Source: Massiliimicrobium timonense (GTDB lineage Bacteria > Bacillota_I > Bacilli_A > Erysipelotrichales > Coprobacillaceae). From it: DNA of 64,000 bases. Positions within the stretch are counted from its first letter, which is position 1. Every line of letters starts with the position of its first letter. A program made the translations under genes and the position numbers. The stretch is from the NCBI RefSeq assembly GCF_002160865.1, contig NZ_NFLJ01000003.1:47198-111197 (forward strand). The letters run 5' to 3'. Positions 54,108 to 63,881 of the stretch are shown piece by piece. The notes under the pieces were generated by a model. The model was given only the letters and a program-made list of their open reading frames with translations. It had not been told where the DNA came from and searched no databases.

Positions 54108-55138
54108 TAAAAGTAGGAATTATAGGTGCCAGTGGGTATGCTGGAGCTGAGCTGTATCGATTACTATTAGGTCATAAAGATGTAAATATTATTGCGATAA
54201 GTTCACAAAGTTATGAAGGAAAGATGATTTCTGATTTATATCCATCTTTTTATGGAAGATTTGATATGATGTTGACAAATGATCAGGAAGTATTGGAAAA
54301 TGCAGAGATGATTTTTGCTTCCCTTCCTCATGGGCTAAGTGAAAAATATGCGAAAGTTTGTGATGAAAAAGGAAAAAAATTTATTGATTTAGGTGCAGAT
54401 TTTCGCTTGGATCATGAAAAAGATTATCAACAATGGTATCTTCATGATTATCAATATCCAGATCTTCATGAAAAACAGGTTTATGGTTTAAGTGAAGTCA
54501 ATCGAGAACAAATTAAGAAAGCAACAATTATTGGAAATCCGGGATGTTATCCAACTTCTATTACTTTAGGACTTTATCCGCTTTTAAAACATCATATACA
54601 AAAAGATGAAAAGATTATTATTGATTCGAAGTCTGGAACAACAGGAGCAGGGAAATCGTTAACGGAAGACACGCATTTTCCAAAATGTAATGAATCTTTT
54701 CATCCTTACAAAATCGCAAGTCATCGTCATACTCCTGAAATTGAACAAGAACTTTCAAAGATGGCTCATCAGAATATAGAAGTTGTATTTACACCACATT
54801 TATTGCCAGTCAATCGTGGAATTATTTCTACCATATATGTATCTTTAAAGGACTCTGTATCATGGGAAGCTGTTTATGATATTTATCAAAAAACTTATCA
54901 AGATGAATATTTTGTAAGAGTCTTACCAACAGGAAAAGTGGCTGATTTAAAATTTGTACAATATTCTAATTTCTGTGATATATCTTTACACTATGATGCA
55001 AGATATCATCAACTTATTATTGTATCAACTATTGATAATATGGTAAAAGGTGCAGCTGGACAGGCTATTCAAAATATGAATTTGATGTATGATTTAGATG
55101 AAAAAGAGGGTTTGATGATGATACCAGCATCATTTTAA
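54104..55138 (+). CDS. argC: N-acetyl-gamma-glutamyl-phosphate reductase
   Basis: The 344-residue enzyme reduces N-acetylglutamyl phosphate with NADPH. It has the Rossmann GASGYAGAELYRLL, the catalytic cysteine GNPGCYPTS, and the substrate stretch SKSGTTGAGKSLTEDTHFPKCNE (quoted in part) with ASHRHTPEIEQEL. It overlaps argH and lies 12 bases before argJ. Confidence 0.95.
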   Translation: MIKVGIIGASGYAGAELYRLLLGHKDVNIIAISSQSYEGKMISDLYPSFYGRFDMMLTNDQEVLENAEMIFASLPHGLSEKYAKVCDEKGKKFIDLGADFRLDHEKDYQQWYLHDYQYPDLHEKQVYGLSEVNREQIKKATIIGNPGCYPTSITLGLYPLLKHHIQKDEKIIIDSKSGTTGAGKSLTEDTHFPKCNESFHPYKIASHRHTPEIEQELSKMAHQNIEVVFTPHLLPVNRGIISTIYVSLKDSVSWEAVYDIYQKTYQDEYFVRVLPTGKVADLKFVQYSNFCDISLHYDARYHQLIIVSTIDNMVKGAAGQAIQNMNLMYDLDEKEGLMMIPASF

Positions 55139-55150
55139 GGGGGAAAATAT

Positions 55151-56368
55151 ATGTTTAAAGATATTGATGGAGGGGTGTGTGCCCCTCTAGGATTTCAAGC
55201 CTCTGGAATCCATTGTGGTATTAGAAAAAATAAAAGTAAAAAAGATTTGTCTTTAATTGTCAGTGATGTTATGTGCCATTGTGCGAGTACATATACTCAA
55301 AACAAGGTGAAAGGGGCACCCATCTATGTCACACAACAGCATTTAAAGAATCTTGAAGCCAAAGCTATTATTTGTAATAGTGGTAATGCCAATACATGTA
55401 ATCCTAATGGTAAGGAGATTGCTGATAAAATTTGTCAATTATGTGGACAGGCATTAGGCATTGATAGCGATGATATTGTGGTTGCTTCCACAGGTGTGAT
55501 TGGACAACCTTTAAGTATTGAACCATTTGAAAATTATATGGAACAATTGGTTCAATCTCTATCTACACAAGGAAGCAGTGATGCCTGTGAAGGAATCATG
55601 ACAACAGATACTGTCAAAAAAGAATATGCGGTTGAGTTGAAAATTGGTGATAAAATTTGTCACATTGGAGCAATCGCTAAGGGAAGTGGGATGATTCATC
55701 CCAATATGGCAACAATGTTAGCTTTTGTGACAAGCGATGTTGCGATTAATAAAGAGATGTTAAATGAAGTCATTCATGAAGTTGTTGATGATACATTTAA
55801 TATGGTGAGTGTTGATGGTGATACATCAACAAATGATATGTTAACATTGATGTGTAATGGATTGGCTCAAAATCAAGAGATTACACAAAAAGATGAAAAT
55901 TATTATGTTTTTAAAGAAGCATTCATGTATATTTGTACAAAATTATCTAAAGCGATTGCGAAAGATGGCGAAGGAGCAACAAAGCTATTAACATGTACAG
56001 TTTTGCATGGACAGACATTAAAAGATGCAAAAGTTGTAGCAAAATCTGTTATTACAAGTTCATTATTCAAGGCGGCTATGTTTGGTCAAGATGCGAATTG
56101 GGGTCGTATCTTATGTGCTATTGGTTATAGTCCAGCACAATATGATATTCAGAAAATTGATGTCGATTTAAAAAGTATTAAGGGGAAAATTCGTGTTTGT
56201 GAAAATGGTGGTGGCTATCCTTTTAGTGAGGAAAAAGCTGCTCAGATCTTAAGTGAAGATGAAATAGAAGTGATTGTTGATTTGCATGATGGTGAGTTTG
56301 AAGCTGTTGCATGGGGATGTGACTTGACTTATGATTATGTCAAAATCAATGGAGATTATCGCACATAA
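55151..56368 (+). CDS. argJ: Bifunctional ornithine acetyltransferase / N-acetylglutamate synthase
   Basis: The 405-residue protein recycles acetyl groups from N-acetylornithine to glutamate. The autocleavage and active-site region is GSGMIHPNMATMLAFVTSD (nucleophile threonine in MATML), near residue 188. GQDANWGRILCAIGYS and the final VKINGDYRT are family features. The precursor is cut into two chains by itself. An ATG at 55151 follows GGGGG. With ArgJ the pathway is cyclic. Confidence 0.94.
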   Translation: MFKDIDGGVCAPLGFQASGIHCGIRKNKSKKDLSLIVSDVMCHCASTYTQNKVKGAPIYVTQQHLKNLEAKAIICNSGNANTCNPNGKEIADKICQLCGQALGIDSDDIVVASTGVIGQPLSIEPFENYMEQLVQSLSTQGSSDACEGIMTTDTVKKEYAVELKIGDKICHIGAIAKGSGMIHPNMATMLAFVTSDVAINKEMLNEVIHEVVDDTFNMVSVDGDTSTNDMLTLMCNGLAQNQEITQKDENYYVFKEAFMYICTKLSKAIAKDGEGATKLLTCTVLHGQTLKDAKVVAKSVITSSLFKAAMFGQDANWGRILCAIGYSPAQYDIQKIDVDLKSIKGKIRVCENGGGYPFSEEKAAQILSEDEIEVIVDLHDGEFEAVAWGCDLTYDYVKINGDYRT

Positions 56369-56380
56369 AGGGGAATAATT

Positions 56381-57241
56381 ATGAATCAAAATGCAATTGT
56401 CAAAGCAGAAATTTTATCTCAGGCTTTACCATATATTCAAAAATATCATGATAAGATTGTTGTGATTAAATATGGTGGAAATGCTATGATTAATGAAGAA
56501 TTGAAAATGAATGTGATTCAAGATGTTGTTTTATTGTCTGAAATTGGGATTAAAGTTATTTTAGTACATGGTGGTGGACCTGAGATTAATCAAACTTTAA
56601 AGAAAATGAATAAGGAATCTCAGTTTATTCATGGTTTACGATATACTGATGAAGAAACGATGGATGTTGTTCAAATGGTTTTAGCTGGAAAAACAAATAA
56701 GGATCTTGTGAAGTTGATTATGCAAAAAGGTGGAAATGCAGTTGGAATCAGTGGTATTGATAACCAGTTAATCGTTGCGAAAAAACATGAATGTGAAGAT
56801 GATTTAGGTTATGTAGGAGATATTGTAAAAATCAATGCCCATATTATCATGGACTTATTGGATAAAGGGTATATTCCTGTTGTTTCAAGTGTAGGTTTAG
56901 ATGAAGAAGGTCATACTTATAATATTAATGCTGATACAGCTGCTGCTGAGATTGCTGCTCAAGTTCAAGCTGAAAATATGATTCTAGTAAGTGATATACC
57001 GGGATTATTGATGGATAAAGAAGATGAATCAACACTAATTCCTTTAGTTCATGTTTATGAAGTGAAAGGATTAACAGACAAAGGAATTATTGGTGGAGGA
57101 ATGATTCCTAAAATAGAATGTTGTGTTCGAGCTATTCGTGAAAACGTTAAAAAAGCAGTGATTATTGATGGACGTATTCCTCATTCTATTTTGATTGAAA
57201 TGTTATCAAAAGATGGAATTGGAACAATGTTTACAAGATAG
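56381..57241 (+). CDS. argB: Acetylglutamate kinase
   Basis: The 286-residue kinase phosphorylates N-acetylglutamate. The glycine-rich loop VIKYGGNAMI, the substrate loop LVHGGGPEINQ, GLRYTDEETMDVV and NADTAAAEIAAQV are present. It starts at ATG 56381, 12 bases after argJ. The arginine-feedback features cannot be judged by sight. Confidence 0.95.
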   Translation: MNQNAIVKAEILSQALPYIQKYHDKIVVIKYGGNAMINEELKMNVIQDVVLLSEIGIKVILVHGGGPEINQTLKKMNKESQFIHGLRYTDEETMDVVQMVLAGKTNKDLVKLIMQKGGNAVGISGIDNQLIVAKKHECEDDLGYVGDIVKINAHIIMDLLDKGYIPVVSSVGLDEEGHTYNINADTAAAEIAAQVQAENMILVSDIPGLLMDKEDESTLIPLVHVYEVKGLTDKGIIGGGMIPKIECCVRAIRENVKKAVIIDGRIPHSILIEMLSKDGIGTMFTR

Positions 57242-57250
57242 GAGGATTAT

Positions 57251-58243
57251 ATGGTTAATTTAAAGAATAGAAGTTTTTTAACTTTGAAAGATTATTCTCA
57301 AGAAGAAATTCGTTATTTATTGGATTTAGCACATCAATTAAAAAAAGAAAAAAAAGAGGGGAAAATTGGTGAATCTTTAAAAGGAAAGAACATTGTTTTG
57401 CTGTTTGAAAAAACATCTACACGTACACGTTGTGCATTTGAAGTGGCTGCTTTAGATGAAGGAGGCCATGTGACATTCTTGAGTAACTCACAAATGGGGA
57501 AAAAAGAATCTTTAGAGGATACAGCGAAAGTTTTAGGAAGAATGTATGATGGTATTGAATTTAGAGGCTTTGCCCAAAAAACTGTTGAAGATTTAGCAAA
57601 ATATTCAGGGGTTCCAGTATGGAATGGCTTAACAGATGTTGATCATCCAACCCAGACACTTGCTGATTTTATGACAATAGAAGAACATCTTCATATACCT
57701 TTAAACAAAGTGAAATTTGTTTTTACAGGGGATATTCGTAATAATGTCTGTTATGGTTTAATGTATGGTGCAGCTAAGATGGGAATGCATTTTGTATGCT
57801 TAGGACCAAAAGATTTACAGGTTGATCCAGAGGTTTTTGCCTATTGCCAACAGGAAGCAAAAAAATCAGGTGGAAAAATAGAAATTTTAGATAATATTGA
57901 TGATGCGGTTAAAGATGCAGATGTGATTTATACAGATATTTGGGTAAGTATGGGTGAAGATGAAGCTTTGTATAAACCAAGAGTTGAAATGTTATCACCT
58001 TATAAAGTCACAACCCAAATGATGAAAAAAACTGGAAAAGAAACAACGCTTTTTATGCATTGTTTACCTTCTTTTCATGATTTTGAAACAGAAGTGGCAA
58101 AGATAAAATATGATGAAGGTATTGATATTAGAGAAGTGGAGGATGAAGTTTTCAGATCTTCACAATCTGTTGTTTTTGATGAAGCAGAAAACAGAATGCA
58201 TACTATAAAGGCTGTTATGGTTGCAACAATAGGGAATAGATAA
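57251..58243 (+). CDS. argF: Ornithine carbamoyltransferase
   Basis: The 330-residue enzyme makes citrulline from ornithine and carbamoyl phosphate. It shows the carbamoyl-phosphate motif [18 protein letters not shown], the ornithine-binding VSMGEDE and [14 protein letters not shown] lies just before ATG 57251. It ends the arginine group; argD, which should supply N-acetylornithine, is absent from the window. Confidence 0.95.
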   Translation: MVNLKNRSFLTLKDYSQEEIRYLLDLAHQLKKEKKEGKIGESLKGKNIVLLFEKTSTRTRCAFEVAALDEGGHVTFLSNSQMGKKESLEDTAKVLGRMYDGIEFRGFAQKTVEDLAKYSGVPVWNGLTDVDHPTQTLADFMTIEEHLHIPLNKVKFVFTGDIRNNVCYGLMYGAAKMGMHFVCLGPKDLQVDPEVFAYCQQEAKKSGGKIEILDNIDDAVKDADVIYTDIWVSMGEDEALYKPRVEMLSPYKVTTQMMKKTGKETTLFMHCLPSFHDFETEVAKIKYDEGIDIREVEDEVFRSSQSVVFDEAENRMHTIKAVMVATIGNR

Positions 58244-58267
58244 AGCTGTTTTTTAACGGCTTTTTTT
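58242..58267 (+). terminator. Terminator of the arg operon
   Basis: AAAGCTGTT / AACGGCTTT with TTTT loop and a long T run. Confidence 0.8.
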
Positions 58268-58284
58268 ATTTATAGAAGATTTTG

Positions 58285-58403
58285 TATAAAATTGAAAATA
58301 AAAAAAGAAAAATGAAATATTTTTGCGTATATAAATAATAGAGAGGTTAGAAATATTATATAGTGTTTACTATAAGCAATGATTTGTGTATAATAAGTTT
58401 AGC
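58285..58403 (+). repeat. 119-bp leader repeat, copy 1 (before the Rpn gene)
   Basis: This stretch is repeated at 63882-64000 with one mismatch (A 58396 against T 63993). It includes a complete promoter: TTTACT (58366-58371), 17 bases, TATAAT (58389-58394). Confidence 0.9.
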
Positions 58404-58420
58404 CTCTCCTCTATAGGAGG
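58404..58420 (+). promoter_or_regulatory. Hairpin that can mask the ribosome-binding site of the Rpn gene
   Basis: CTCCT (58406-58410) pairs with AGGAG (58415-58419) across CTAT, enclosing the ribosome-binding site AGGAGG. This may keep translation of the nuclease low. Confidence 0.5.
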
Positions 58421-58429
58421 GATTCATTG

Positions 58430-59302
58430 ATGAAAAAAGATCATGTGTTGAAGGATTTCTTCTCATACCCTATCCGTTTTGCTGACTTCATGAATGCTCT
58501 TTTCTTTGATGGTTATGCTATTATCCATCCCTGTGACCTTCACCCTCTTGATTCCAGAGAGATATTTATTGGTGACTTTCTATCTAAGGAACGCACTCAT
58601 GATGTCATCATGATGTGGGAAAGAAAGGATTTTCAAGCTATCTTGATTCTTGAAGCTCAAAGCAGTGTTGACTTTACAATGGCATCAAGAACACTGCTTT
58701 ATGATGCACTGGTCTACAACATGCAGGACAAGCGATTCAAGAATCATATGCTGATGCCAGTGATGAGCGTCGTATTATTTCATGGCGAAGGGAAATGGAA
58801 TGCCGTGACATCATTGCTGGAAAGAGTCAAAGGACCAGAGGAAATCAAGAGAAAACAGAATGACTGGAAGATGAGGGTTGTAGACATGAAGGAGATGGAT
58901 GAAAACCTGCTGAAAAATGAAGATAACAAAAAGGTCATCAGTGGATTAAAGACAATATGGAGAAAAGATGAAGAAGGCTTGAAGAAGATGATTATTACAA
59001 AAGCGGTAGCCAGAGTACTGGCAACATTGACAGGGAGAGAAGACATACTGGAAAAAATGAAAGGAGATGGAGGAACAGTGGAAATGTATTCATTCTGGAA
59101 AGATGCAGAGAAATCAGGTATGGAAAAAGGAAAACAACAAGGGAAGTTAGGTTTAATCCTGCTACAATTAAAGAAAATCTTAGGGAAGCTTACACCAGAG
59201 CTGGAAATCAAGTTAGAAAAAAGTAGTGAAGAAAGTCTTGATACAATAGGAATACATATTTTAGAAATACATAATGAAGAAGATGTATTAAAATGGTTAT
59301 AA
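58430..59302 (+). CDS. Rpn-family nuclease / putative transposase (PD-(D/E)XK)
   Basis: The 290-residue protein (ATG 58430, nine bases after AGGAGG; a TTG at 58427 is next to it) matches the Rpn (YhgA-like) family. The core has THDVIMMWER and ILILEAQSS, i.e. the D...ExQ nuclease residues of that fold. The C-terminal part (about 230-290, KLGLILLQLKKILGKLTPEL, then EVLKWL-like end DVLKWL) resembles the DUF4351 tail common in these proteins. Rpn proteins cut DNA and promote RecA-independent recombination, and they often occur in many copies in one genome. Its codon use is richer in G and C (CTG, AAG) than its neighbours. Confidence 0.85.
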   Translation: MKKDHVLKDFFSYPIRFADFMNALFFDGYAIIHPCDLHPLDSREIFIGDFLSKERTHDVIMMWERKDFQAILILEAQSSVDFTMASRTLLYDALVYNMQDKRFKNHMLMPVMSVVLFHGEGKWNAVTSLLERVKGPEEIKRKQNDWKMRVVDMKEMDENLLKNEDNKKVISGLKTIWRKDEEGLKKMIITKAVARVLATLTGREDILEKMKGDGGTVEMYSFWKDAEKSGMEKGKQQGKLGLILLQLKKILGKLTPELEIKLEKSSEESLDTIGIHILEIHNEEDVLKWL

Positions 59303-59334
59303 GCAAAATTTGCTTTCTTAAATAGGTCAATTTT

Positions 59335-59372
59335 AAGCATAATGTTACAGTTTTGTAATATTATGCTTTTTT
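59335..59372 (+). terminator. Terminator after the Rpn gene
   Basis: AAGCATAATGTTAC / GTAATATTATGCTT with T run; a short palindrome AGCAAAATTTGCT lies just before it at 59302-59314. Confidence 0.85.
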
Positions 59373-59426
59373 CTTTTTATAGTGATAAGAAAACGATATA
59401 ATAGTTTTAAGATGAGAGGTGATTTG

Positions 59427-60104
59427 ATGAATCCAATACATATAATGATTGTTGAAGATGATGATATACTTGCACGTGAAATCAAAGATTTTTTGATAAG
59501 ATGGGGTTATCAAGCAGTTACAGCAACACATTTTGAGAATATTATGCAAGATTTTATGAATTATAAGCCACACTTAATCTTAATGGATATTAATTTGCCT
59601 TATTATGATGGGTTTTATTGGTGTACCCAAATCAGAAATATATCAGAAGTCCCTATTATTTTTATCAGCAGTCGAAATGATGATCATGATAAAATCAGAG
59701 CCATCTTACAGGGTGGAGATGATTATGTTGATAAACCATTTCATTTAGAACTTTTAAAAGCAAAAATAGAAGCCATTCTTAGACGAACGTATCAATATAA
59801 AGTGAAAGATCAGATGCGTATTAATGAAAATATATATTTTGATAAAATGAAAGGCAGCTTCTTTTATTATGAAAAAGAAATACCTCTAACAAAATCTGAA
59901 AGTCAAATTGTATGTTTGTTATTAGAATCAAAAGGAAATGTTGTTTCAAGACAAGAACTTATGGAAACATTATGGAATACGGATGAATTTATATCTGATA
60001 ATTCACTTACTGTGCTTATATCACGTTTAAGAACAAAACTCAAAGAAACATGCCAACAAGATATGATTTATACAAAAAAAGGAAAGGGCTATTATATTCC
60101 ATGA
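59427..60104 (+). CDS. bceR: BceR-like response regulator
   Basis: The 225-residue regulator (ATG 59427 with GAGAGGTGAT; the frame is open further upstream but without a ribosome-binding site) has a receiver with IVEDDDILAREI, the phospho-acceptor in LMDINLPYYDG, DKPFHLELL and an OmpR-type winged helix (PLTKSESQIVCLLLES). The sequence and neighbours match BceR of the Bacillus bacitracin module. It overlaps the kinase by four bases (ATGA). Confidence 0.87.
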   Translation: MNPIHIMIVEDDDILAREIKDFLIRWGYQAVTATHFENIMQDFMNYKPHLILMDINLPYYDGFYWCTQIRNISEVPIIFISSRNDDHDKIRAILQGGDDYVDKPFHLELLKAKIEAILRRTYQYKVKDQMRINENIYFDKMKGSFFYYEKEIPLTKSESQIVCLLLESKGNVVSRQELMETLWNTDEFISDNSLTVLISRLRTKLKETCQQDMIYTKKGKGYYIP

Positions 60105-61087
60105 AATATATTCAAAAATATTATGTCTACCTACTGATCATTATTTTCATCATATTATCATATAATCTTTATTTTATATACTTAATACCACATGCTAATA
60201 TACAATACCTTATTTATTTAGATGTAGTCATTATTATTTTAATTACAATGTTTTTACTTATAGATTTTTTCAAAGAAATACATCTTCAAGATAAAAAGAA
60301 AGAATATCTTAACTCAAAAGAAATCATTGCTTCACAGTTTGATCGCTATGAAAATATTGATATTGCTTATCATGATATCGCAATACTTCAAGAACAACTC
60401 AATACACAATATCAGGCAAATTATGATCTTCAAGATTATATTGCAAAATGGTGTCATGAAATGAAGATTCCGCTATCTGCCAGTTTATTAATGAATCAAA
60501 AAAATTCTCATTTTCAACAAAAAGAAGATATGCAGGAACAATTAGAAAAAATGAATCAATATCTCAATCAAGTTTTAATCATTACAAGAATTCAAAGTCA
60601 ATTATATGATATCAATATGAAGCCTGTTTCTTTAAGAGATTGTGTCTACCAATCATTAAAAAACAATCGCTTTTTCTTTATCAAAAAGCATTTTGAGATC
60701 AATGTACAAGTGGAAGATGTTCAAGTTTATAGTGATCAAACATGGTTAGTTTATATATTAGATCAGATTATGAGTAATGCTATTAAATATGCCAAAGAAA
60801 GTCCTTGTTTAAAAGTATGGATACAACAACAGGAAAAAGATATTGATTTATGGATTGAGGATAATGGTGAAGGTATTCAAACACAGGATTTACCAAGAAT
60901 TTTTGATAAAGGCTATACAGGTATGAATCATCATAATGGGCAATATAAATCGACAGGAATGGGATTATATATGGTGAAAAAAATGATATCTCAGTTAGGA
61001 CATCAAATCGAGGTAGAAAGTGAGTATCAAAGATACACAAAAGTAAAAATATCTTTTCAAGATCAAAGAGATTATTTTTATCGCTAA
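60101..61087 (+). CDS. bceS: BceS-like intramembrane-sensing histidine kinase
   Basis: The 328-residue kinase (ATG 60101) has two membrane segments close together (about 5-30 and 38-60) with almost no outer loop, the mark of an intramembrane sensor. The phospho-histidine lies in KWCHEMKIPLSA. The ATPase has IMSNAIKYAK, EDNGEGI and STGMGLYMVKKM. Such kinases do not sense the peptide themselves but respond to the BceAB transporter. Confidence 0.88.
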   Translation: MKYIQKYYVYLLIIIFIILSYNLYFIYLIPHANIQYLIYLDVVIIILITMFLLIDFFKEIHLQDKKKEYLNSKEIIASQFDRYENIDIAYHDIAILQEQLNTQYQANYDLQDYIAKWCHEMKIPLSASLLMNQKNSHFQQKEDMQEQLEKMNQYLNQVLIITRIQSQLYDINMKPVSLRDCVYQSLKNNRFFFIKKHFEINVQVEDVQVYSDQTWLVYILDQIMSNAIKYAKESPCLKVWIQQQEKDIDLWIEDNGEGIQTQDLPRIFDKGYTGMNHHNGQYKSTGMGLYMVKKMISQLGHQIEVESEYQRYTKVKISFQDQRDYFYR

Positions 61088-61098
61088 CCTTTCAATCA

Positions 61099-61163
61099 AT
61101 GTAAGATAAGCTAGGTTATTGTGAGGGAAATGTAAGGATTTCAAAGAGGTTCTATTTTACAAT
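61099..61163 (+). promoter_or_regulatory. Promoter of bceAB with regulator-binding direct repeats
   Basis: ATGTAAG (61099-61105), TTGTGAG (61119-61125) and ATGTAAG (61130-61136) lie 20 and 11 bases apart, on one face of the helix. A TACAAT -10 (61158-61163) has no good -35 (AGGATT at 61135-61140), and the last repeat overlaps that place. This fits activation by phosphorylated BceR. Confidence 0.6.
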
Positions 61164-61186
61164 GAAGGTGTTAGGAGGAATAATTT

Positions 61187-61948
61187 ATGGATAGAAAAAA
61201 GATTGTAGAAATCAAAGGTCTTGTGAAAAATTATGGGACAAGAGGATTTCAGACAAGAGTATTAAAAGGAATTGATTTAACGATTTATCAAAATGATTTT
61301 ATTGCAATTATGGGACCTAGTGGAAGTGGAAAAACGACTTTACTGAATATTTTATCAACGATTGATAAACCTACACAGGGAATGGTTTTATTAGATGGTA
61401 AAGATATAACAAAAATGAAAAATAAAGAATTATCAAAACTAAGAAGGGATAAGATAGGATTTATTTTTCAAGACTATAATTTATTAGATACAATGACTTT
61501 ACAAGATAACATTGCTTTACCATTATCCCTCAATGGTGTTTCATCTCAAGTTTGTATAGCGAAAAGTGAAAACTTAGCTTCTATCTTTGGTTTAAAAGAG
61601 CATTTAAAAAAATATCCTTATCAACTGTCAGGTGGACAAAAACAAAGAGGAGCAACTTGTCGAGCTTTAATTAGTGAACCAGAAATACTATTTGCAGATG
61701 AACCTACGGGAGCTTTAGATTCACGTTCTAGTCGTGATTTATTAGAACGTTTAAAAATGATTAATGATGAAGGAAAAGCAACGATCCTCATGGTTACACA
61801 TGATCCTTTCAGTGCTTCTTATGCAAAAGATGTGTATATTTTAAGTGATGGCATGATGAAATGTCGTTTAACAAGAGGAGATAGTCGAAAAGAATTGTAT
61901 GATCGTATTATTGATACACAGATTGCTATGGGAAGTGATTTTGCATGA
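61187..61948 (+). CDS. bceA: BceA-like ABC transporter ATP-binding protein
   Basis: The 253-residue protein has Walker A MGPSGSGKTTLLN, the Q-loop FIFQDYNLLD, signature LSGGQKQRGA, Walker B LFADEPTGALDS and H-loop VTHDPFSAS. This is the MacB/BceA type used with FtsX-like permeases. GGAGG precedes ATG 61187. It overlaps the permease by four bases (ATGA). Confidence 0.92.
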   Translation: MDRKKIVEIKGLVKNYGTRGFQTRVLKGIDLTIYQNDFIAIMGPSGSGKTTLLNILSTIDKPTQGMVLLDGKDITKMKNKELSKLRRDKIGFIFQDYNLLDTMTLQDNIALPLSLNGVSSQVCIAKSENLASIFGLKEHLKKYPYQLSGGQKQRGATCRALISEPEILFADEPTGALDSRSSRDLLERLKMINDEGKATILMVTHDPFSASYAKDVYILSDGMMKCRLTRGDSRKELYDRIIDTQIAMGSDFA

Positions 61949-63843
61949 GCCTTGTCAAATTGTCTTTTATTAATTTTAAAGCAAGTCTTAAAAATTATAT
62001 TTCTTTAATTGCTTCACTCGCTTTCACTGTTTTGATTATATTTAATTTTTTTAATCTTATGGCTTCACCCATTATGGAGTCATTAGGTCAAATGAATAGT
62101 CGTAATTTAAAGATTGTTATTCAGTGTGTTCTTATTGTTTTATCTTGTTTTATGTTTTTCTTTGTTTGGTATGCAACAAATGTTTTTTTGACAAAGCGTA
62201 AAAAGGAAATAGGAATCTATATTTTTATGGGACTCACTAATCAAAGAATTGGGAAACTATATATGTTAGAAACATTAATGATTGGTTTGGTTTCTTTGAT
62301 TATGGGAATAGGATTTGGAATTTTGGTTTCACAATTGTTTACAATGATTTTAATAACAATTTCAGATATAGAAGTCCAATTAACATTTCAAGTGTCTTTA
62401 TCAGCTGTTTTATGGAGTTGTATTCTTTATTTGATTGTTTATTTCATTTTTGTATTCAAAGGATATGTGAATTTAATGCGAAGCAGTGTCTTAGATATGG
62501 TCAGTGCTAATCGTCAAAATGAATACATTAAACAAAATAAAATTATTCTCTTTTTAAAAGCACTATTAGGAATAATTATTCTTGTTTTAGGATATTATTT
62601 TGCTATTAAAAAGGGTGGTATGGAAACCATGTCTAATTCATTATTAGCTGTGGTTCTTGTGATAGTTGGTGTTTATTTGTTATTTGGTGGCTTTGTTCCT
62701 TTAACTTATCAAAGTTTAGCTTCACATAAAACTTTTCTTTATAGATATCAAAGAACATTATGGATGAATCAAATGATTTATCGTATGAAGAAAAATTATC
62801 GAACTTATGCTATTGTAACAGTTTTGATGATTTGCTCTGTCACTGCTCTAGCAACTGGAGTCGCTATGTATGATCGTTATCAGACAATTCATGATTTTGA
62901 AAACATATACACTTATCAGATATTTAGCCAAAAAGATCATTTGCAAAATGAATTTGCTGGAGAAATAGAAAAACATAATGATATAGAGTATCAATCTCAT
63001 ATTGAAATTGTACAAATAGATCCTTCATTGGTAAATGAAAAATATGAAGATAACAGTTATGTTGTGATTCCTTATTCACAATTAAAACAATTAGCTAAGG
63101 ATTCTAAGCAGGAATTTGATTTACCTCAACTTCAAGATAATCAAGTTATAGATTTACAACATCAATATTTAATGACATTATTAACAGATGGTCGATTAGA
63201 AGATGTTGTTTTGAATCATAAAACTTATCAAACCGTTGCAAATACACAAGTTCCTTATTTAGGTTATCTTCAAGAACAAGTATCGTTTTATTGTGTGAGT
63301 GATGAAGAATTTGAAGATTTAAAATCTATAGGAACATCATTATATGTATATAATTATAAAATTGATAATCCTAAAATGGTTAATGCATCTTTACAGGACA
63401 TACAAAATCAGCCGGATTATGTGGGAATGATTAAGATGGATACAGAGAATGATTCTATTCAATGGATAAAAATGTTATATCCTGTTTGTATCTTTATGTT
63501 TATGGTGTTTATTTTTGCAAGTGGCAGTATCATTTTTATGAAACTTTATAATGATGCATTTGAAGAAAAAGAACGTTATCGAGTTTTAAAGAAGATTGGA
63601 ATCAGTCAAAAGACATTAAAGAAAGGTATTCAAAAAGAATTATTATTTATTTATGTCGTTCCATTTTTAATTATGAGTGTATCATCATATTTTTCAGTTC
63701 ATGCTCTTGCTAATATGATGCAGACAGATTTATTAATGACAAATATTTTGAGTGTTGGAGTTATTAGTATCTTTTTCATATTATGTTATGGATTGTCCAT
63801 TGTCATATATTGTCAAAATGCTGGAATTTATGAAAAACTATAG
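61945..63843 (+). CDS. bceB: BceB-like ABC transporter permease (FtsX-like)
   Basis: The 632-residue permease has ten membrane segments. A large hydrophilic outer domain (about residues 315-510) lies between segments 7 and 8, as in BceB. The N-terminal part has SFINFKASLKNYISLIASLAFTVLI and FLTKRKKEIGIYIFMGLTNQRIG, typical of FtsX/BceB. With BceA it frees lipid II-type targets from antimicrobial peptides such as bacitracin and signals to BceS. Which peptide is meant is unknown. Confidence 0.9.
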   Translation: MSLVKLSFINFKASLKNYISLIASLAFTVLIIFNFFNLMASPIMESLGQMNSRNLKIVIQCVLIVLSCFMFFFVWYATNVFLTKRKKEIGIYIFMGLTNQRIGKLYMLETLMIGLVSLIMGIGFGILVSQLFTMILITISDIEVQLTFQVSLSAVLWSCILYLIVYFIFVFKGYVNLMRSSVLDMVSANRQNEYIKQNKIILFLKALLGIIILVLGYYFAIKKGGMETMSNSLLAVVLVIVGVYLLFGGFVPLTYQSLASHKTFLYRYQRTLWMNQMIYRMKKNYRTYAIVTVLMICSVTALATGVAMYDRYQTIHDFENIYTYQIFSQKDHLQNEFAGEIEKHNDIEYQSHIEIVQIDPSLVNEKYEDNSYVVIPYSQLKQLAKDSKQEFDLPQLQDNQVIDLQHQYLMTLLTDGRLEDVVLNHKTYQTVANTQVPYLGYLQEQVSFYCVSDEEFEDLKSIGTSLYVYNYKIDNPKMVNASLQDIQNQPDYVGMIKMDTENDSIQWIKMLYPVCIFMFMVFIFASGSIIFMKLYNDAFEEKERYRVLKKIGISQKTLKKGIQKELLFIYVVPFLIMSVSSYFSVHALANMMQTDLLMTNILSVGVISIFFILCYGLSIVIYCQNAGIYEKL

Positions 63844-63848
63844 AAACT

Positions 63849-63880
63849 TAAAAGCCTACTTAGAAAAAAGTGGGTTTTTT
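63849..63880 (+). terminator. Terminator after bceB
   Basis: AAAGCCTACTT / AAGTGGGTTTT (with G-T wobbles) followed by T. Confidence 0.7.
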
Positions 63881-63881
63881 A

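Noticed and set aside
58780..59340. Minus-strand reading frame of 186 codons inside the Rpn gene
   Set aside because: Serine- and phenylalanine-rich reverse reading of a coding gene, with no start site signal.
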